From positions 1 through 64,000 of the forward strand of contig CAIXPZ010000029.1 of NCBI GenBank assembly GCA_903921455.1: a stretch of 64,000 nt of DNA, written 5' to 3'. The number at the start of each line of letters is the position of its first letter. The stretch's first letter is position 1. Of this stretch, positions 60,742 through 64,000 are shown piece by piece. The position numbers were made by a program, and so were the translations under genes. The stretch is from an uncultured Verrucomicrobia subdivision 3 bacterium (lineage in GTDB: Bacteria; Verrucomicrobiota; Verrucomicrobiae; Limisphaerales; UBA11358). Under the pieces are notes generated by a model. That model was given only the letters and a program-made list of their open reading frames with translations, made no database searches and had not been told where the DNA came from.

Positions 60742-62130
60742 TCACAATTCTATGACTTCATTCAGTTCCGGCAACTGCGGTTTCAACTTGAACCGCTGCT
60801 GGATCAATTGGGCGAGCATCCCGCGCGGCCCATTTTCACCGTGCGTCAGCACCACGCGCGGCCGGCTCGGCGCGATGACGTTGAACCAAGCCAGTAATTC
60901 GGTCTGCCCGGCATGTGCGCTGAATCCGCCCAGCGTATGCACCTGGGCTTTCACCGCAATTTTCTCACCAAAGATGCTGACTAGTTTCTCGCCATCCACC
61001 AGCCGCCGCCCCAGCGAACCATCACCCTGATACCCGACGATGACGACATGCGTCTCCGGTTTCCAGAGATTCGCCTTGAGGTGATGCAAAATGCGTCCGG
61101 CGTTGCACATGCCCGCGCCGGCCATGACGAGGCAGGGCCCCGGCTGGTCATTGATTTTTTTAGAATCCTCCGCCGTCACGCACACCTGCAACGTTTTTAA
61201 ATCTTCGCGCACGGGCTTCTGCGCGATGTATTTCAAGGTCTCATCGTCGAATAATTCCTCGTGGTGCAGATAAATCTGCGTGGCGGCGACGGCCATCGGA
61301 CTGTCGAGAAAGATGGGGAACGGCCGGACCTGTTTCTTGCGGAACATCCGGCTTAACAAGAGCATCAACAACTGCGCGCGGCCGACCGCAAAGGTCGGGA
61401 CTAAAATTTTCCCGCGCGTGTTAACGCAGTTTTTCACGATGTCGGCGAACTCCTCCACCGTTTTGTCCAGCGGCTGGTGATCGCGGTCGCCGTAAGTGGA
61501 TTCCAGAAAAACCATGTCGGCCTGCCGGAACGGTTCCGAGTCCTTCAGGATGGGCGCACTTTTGGGGCCAAGATCGCCGGAGAAGACGATGCACTTTTTT
61601 TTACCACCCTCATCCACGATCAACTGGATGCTGGCCGAGCCCAGCATATGGCCGGCTTCGGCCCAGATCGCTTGAATGCCGGGAGCCACTGGCACCGCTT
61701 GCTGATAGGGCACCGGCTTGAAATGTTCGATGACCGCCTCCGCGTGGGCGGCGGTGTATAACGGCTCCAGTGGCGGCTCGCCCGCGCGCTCGCGTTTGCG
61801 GTTCACGCGCTCGATGTCCTGCGTCTGAATGTGGGCCGAATCGCGCACGATGAGCGCAGCCATCTCAATGGTCGCCGGCGTGGCAAACACCGGACCGGAG
61901 TAACCCGCCTTGACCAGCAGTGGCAGACGTCCCGTATGGTCGAGATGCCCGTGCGTGATCACCACCGCATCCAGCTTGCTTGCTGGCAGCGCCGCGCGGT
62001 TCAACGCGTCGGCGCTTCTGCCGCCTTGAAATAAACCGCAGTCCACCAAGATGCTGGCGGACTTGGTTTGCACCAGATAACAGGAACCGGTGACTTCGCC
62101 GCCCGCGGCGCCCAGCGTTGTGATTTTCAT
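60742..62130 (-). CDS. Metallo-beta-lactamase/beta-CASP RNA-processing exonuclease
   Basis: 462 residues. The zinc motif is VVITHGHLDHTGRLPLLV (HxHxDH, about 56-73), with more ligands in EAGHMLGSASIQL and FSGDLGPK. The beta-CASP insert follows, with LVPTFAVGRAQLL (about 250-262) and PCLVMAGAGMCNAGRI. The RMMBL end has GGFSAHAGQTELLAW (about 405-419). Related proteins (CPSF73-like, YtmP/RNase J relatives) cut RNA or trim its 5' end. Lies 16 bases after the antiporter... in the same direction and 14 bases before it in transcript order reversed: the antiporter is transcribed first. Confidence 0.9.
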   Translation of the reverse strand: MKITTLGAAGGEVTGSCYLVQTKSASILVDCGLFQGGRSADALNRAALPASKLDAVVITHGHLDHTGRLPLLVKAGYSGPVFATPATIEMAALIVRDSAHIQTQDIERVNRKRERAGEPPLEPLYTAAHAEAVIEHFKPVPYQQAVPVAPGIQAIWAEAGHMLGSASIQLIVDEGGKKKCIVFSGDLGPKSAPILKDSEPFRQADMVFLESTYGDRDHQPLDKTVEEFADIVKNCVNTRGKILVPTFAVGRAQLLMLLLSRMFRKKQVRPFPIFLDSPMAVAATQIYLHHEELFDDETLKYIAQKPVREDLKTLQVCVTAEDSKKINDQPGPCLVMAGAGMCNAGRILHHLKANLWKPETHVVIVGYQGDGSLGRRLVDGEKLVSIFGEKIAVKAQVHTLGGFSAHAGQTELLAWFNVIAPSRPRVVLTHGENGPRGMLAQLIQQRFKLKPQLPELNEVIEL

Positions 62131-62144
62131 AGTTTGTGGTAATT

Positions 62145-63386
62145 TTATTTTGAAAAAGTGGGTTCCACCAGCCGCCGCTCAGGGGCATTTGCCGGCAACG
62201 CTGCCATTTTAGCAGCATACCAGTTGATTCCCGGCAGGGCGGTCACGCCGTGGGCAATAATGCTGAGCAAGACCGTCGCCATCACCGTGAGGCGGATGGT
62301 GTCTTCGCCGGGCAAGTGAATTTCCTGCTCCAGATAAACCAGGCCCAATACGATGGAGGCCAGGCCACGCGGACCAAACCAACCCATGAACAACACGGTG
62401 GCCCGGCTCATTTTGGTGCCTGCCAGCGCAATCGCCACCGGCAGCATCCGCACCACCGTCAGACTCAATCCCGCATAAACCCAATGCGCCAAAGTGAACT
62501 GTGGCCACGCCCGCGCGACACACATGCCGAACAGAAAAAAGACGGAAAGGTTTAGCAGCTGTCCCCATTCCTCGGTAAATTCGATACTGTGCTGGCCGGC
62601 TGCCTTAAAGCCCACCTGCACCGCCAATCCCGCGACAAACGCGGCGATGAACATGCTGGCTCCGGTCTTTTCAGCGGCGATCAGACAAAGCAACGGCAGC
62701 GTCACGACGCCCAGTTGCTGAAGTGATTCCGCCATCCAACCTTTACGATTAGCCCAGCCCAGCAGTCCGCCGCCCGCCAATCCAATCCCGAGACCGATCA
62801 TGACGCCGTAGCCAAGCTGTTCAACCACGAATTGCATCAGGCTCGCCCGACTGCCTTCCGCGCCGCTGGCCGCCAGTGCCATAAAAAATAGCAGGAACGG
62901 CACGGACAATCCATCGTTGAGCCCCGCCTCCACATTGAGCGCCTGTCGCACCCGCATCGGCACCCGCGGGCTGCTGACAATGATCTGTCCCAAGCCGGCG
63001 TCGGTCGGTGCCAGAATGGCAGCCAGGATGCCAGCCTCCCACCAGGTCAGTTGTGGAAACACCACCCGCGCGCCTAGCGCGCCCAGCAAGATGGACAACA
63101 ACATGCCCGCGCTCAATAGCCGAAACGGCAGATTGCGGATGTTCTTCAAAACCTGGAGTTCCGTGCGGCTTGCGTCGGTGAACAGCAGCAGCACCAGCCC
63201 GACTTCCGCCACGCGGAGGAAAATTTGCGCCATCGCTTCCCGGCCGGGCAAATCAGGAACGAACTGAAAGACGAGCAAACCAGCGACCGTAAAAATAATG
63301 GGCGCGGTAAAAACCGTCCGCCCCAACCGCCCGGAAGCCAGCGCGTAGAAAAAAAGCAGAACGATGAAAATGGCGGGTAATATCAT
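62145..63386 (-). CDS. CPA1-family Na+(K+)/H+ antiporter (NhaP-like)
   Basis: 413 residues with about 12 membrane helices. The ion-binding Asp motif is ILAPTDAGLGQIIVSS (about 123-138), followed by NVEAGLNDGLSVPFLLFF (about 152-169), the ND motif of electroneutral CPA1 antiporters. The final helix region has FMGWFGPRGLASIVLGLVYL (about 345-364), a typical CPA1 signature. The protein moves Na+ or K+ out in exchange for H+. It shares strand and close spacing with the beta-CASP gene and pfkA. Confidence 0.91.
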   Translation of the reverse strand: MILPAIFIVLLFFYALASGRLGRTVFTAPIIFTVAGLLVFQFVPDLPGREAMAQIFLRVAEVGLVLLLFTDASRTELQVLKNIRNLPFRLLSAGMLLSILLGALGARVVFPQLTWWEAGILAAILAPTDAGLGQIIVSSPRVPMRVRQALNVEAGLNDGLSVPFLLFFMALAASGAEGSRASLMQFVVEQLGYGVMIGLGIGLAGGGLLGWANRKGWMAESLQQLGVVTLPLLCLIAAEKTGASMFIAAFVAGLAVQVGFKAAGQHSIEFTEEWGQLLNLSVFFLFGMCVARAWPQFTLAHWVYAGLSLTVVRMLPVAIALAGTKMSRATVLFMGWFGPRGLASIVLGLVYLEQEIHLPGEDTIRLTVMATVLLSIIAHGVTALPGINWYAAKMAALPANAPERRLVEPTFSK

Positions 63387-63392
63387 GTCGCG

Positions 63393-64000
63393 TTAATCGC
63401 CTAGAGAAATCCCCAGCGCCCGCGCCGTTCGGGCCATCGAACCGTCCAAAGCCACCGTCTTTAAGCGTCCGACGGCCTCGGAAATACTGACGGCGCCGAT
63501 ACCCCGACCGGTAAACGCCACCATCTTGCCAAAATCACCGGCCGCGACCAACTCCACGGCATTCGCGCCGAACATTGAACACAACACGCGATCGAACGTC
63601 GTCGGGGTGCCTCCGCGTTGCAAATGGCCGAGCACGCAGCAGCGCGCTTCCTTGCCGGAACGCTTGCCCAGTTCCTCGGTCACAACGGCGCCGATGCCCC
63701 CAAGCCGGGCTTCGCGGTTGCTTTCTTGCGAGGCGGACGTGACAAACTCCCCATCTTTTTCCCGCGCACCTTCCGCTACGACAACGAGTGTAAAATGTTT
63801 TCCCTTGGCCTCACGCTCGCGGATTTTGGCGCAGACACTGTCGTACGTGAACGGTATTTCCGGAATGAGAATGGCATCCGCGCCGCCCGCAATCCCGGCG
63901 TAAAGCGCAATCCACCCCGCATAGCGGCCCATGACTTCGAGCACCATCACGCGATTGTGACTTTCCGCCGTGGTGTGGAGCCGGTCCAGCGCATCCGTTG
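63393..64000 (-). CDS. pfkA: 6-phosphofructokinase, C-terminal part (cut by the window end)
   Basis: About 202 codons are present; the N-terminal half lies beyond the window. The frame stays open to base 64000, so the true start is outside. VMVLEVMGRYAGWIALYAGI (near the 63950 end) and AGGADAILIPE are strong phosphofructokinase motifs (substrate-binding MGRxxGWxA). LGHLQRGGTPTTFDRVL is the C-terminal substrate loop. Whether it uses ATP or pyrophosphate cannot be judged without the N-terminal GGDGT region. 6 bases separate it from the antiporter gene. Confidence 0.92.
   Translation of the reverse strand, partial: TDALDRLHTTAESHNRVMVLEVMGRYAGWIALYAGIAGGADAILIPEIPFTYDSVCAKIREREAKGKHFTLVVVAEGAREKDGEFVTSASQESNREARLGGIGAVVTEELGKRSGKEARCCVLGHLQRGGTPTTFDRVLCSMFGANAVELVAAGDFGKMVAFTGRGIGAVSISEAVGRLKTVALDGSMARTARALGISLGD

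Overview
The window looks like a chromosome segment of a free-living, Gram-negative bacterium of the phylum Verrucomicrobiota, most likely the Pedosphaera/Limisphaerales side. This placement is inferred from gene content and was not tested by a search. The clues are three short pilins of the 'FTLVEIMIVVAIIGLLAAIA' type with a conserved Cys/Pro C-terminus, a TIGR04073-like exosortase-associated protein, paralogous TMTC-like membrane/TPR proteins, a complete Tol-Pal system, the futalosine-route gene mqnA, moderately high GC and few clear Shine-Dalgarno sequences. I see no prophage, insertion sequence, CRISPR array, rRNA or tRNA; most genes are ordinary core genes.

Layout. 1-4.7 kb: the 3' part of RNase P RNA, a GHL10-type secreted protein with a stop codon inside its signal peptide, then a sigma70 promoter, a c-di-AMP (ydaO-type) riboswitch, a PH-domain membrane protein and a KimA-like K+ transporter. 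4.7-13.8 kb (minus strand): rpoD, then the nusA-infB-rbfA-nrnA-truB-ribF group, whose own promoter is followed by a terminator-like hairpin. 14-20.7 kb: tyrS, an FkbM methyltransferase, murJ, ispE, the TIGR04073-like protein, tatC and tatA. 20.8-24.7 kb: tolQ-tolR-tolA-tolB-pal. 24.8-41.5 kb: a TMTC-like protein, a YfhO-like protein, bioD, tig, an outer-membrane efflux protein, mqnA, a sugar kinase, a glyoxalase-like protein, nusB-PHP-ftsY-ribD-ribE, and an olsB-plsC pair behind a Pho-box-like repeat.

41.6-48.1 kb: a tightly coupled operon of an ECF sigma factor, a probable anti-sigma partner, a short GspE/PilB ATPase, two different GspF-like proteins, three pseudopilin-like proteins and a small membrane protein. 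No secretin or GspL/M/N/PilM-P gene is present. 48-53.9 kb: gmhA-like, hisB, an ABC-2 exporter with a TPR partner, and a second TMTC-like protein. 54-55.7 kb: three paralogous pilins, each behind its own sigma54-type (GG-N10-GC) promoter, with a TGT-N10-ACA palindrome upstream of the outermost one. 55.5-56.8 kb is gene-poor and holds decayed fragments. 56.8-64 kb: pgl, pgi, an efflux lipoprotein, a beta-CASP metallo-beta-lactamase, a CPA1 antiporter and the 3' part of pfkA.

The most interesting material is regulatory: the riboswitch linking an uncharacterised PH-domain protein to K+ import, the sigma54-driven pilin array beside a possible glycosyltransferase, the ECF-controlled minimal secretion/pseudopilus operon, the Pho-box upstream of ornithine-lipid genes, the nusA leader hairpin, and families of 7-bp repeats, one of them inside a coding region.
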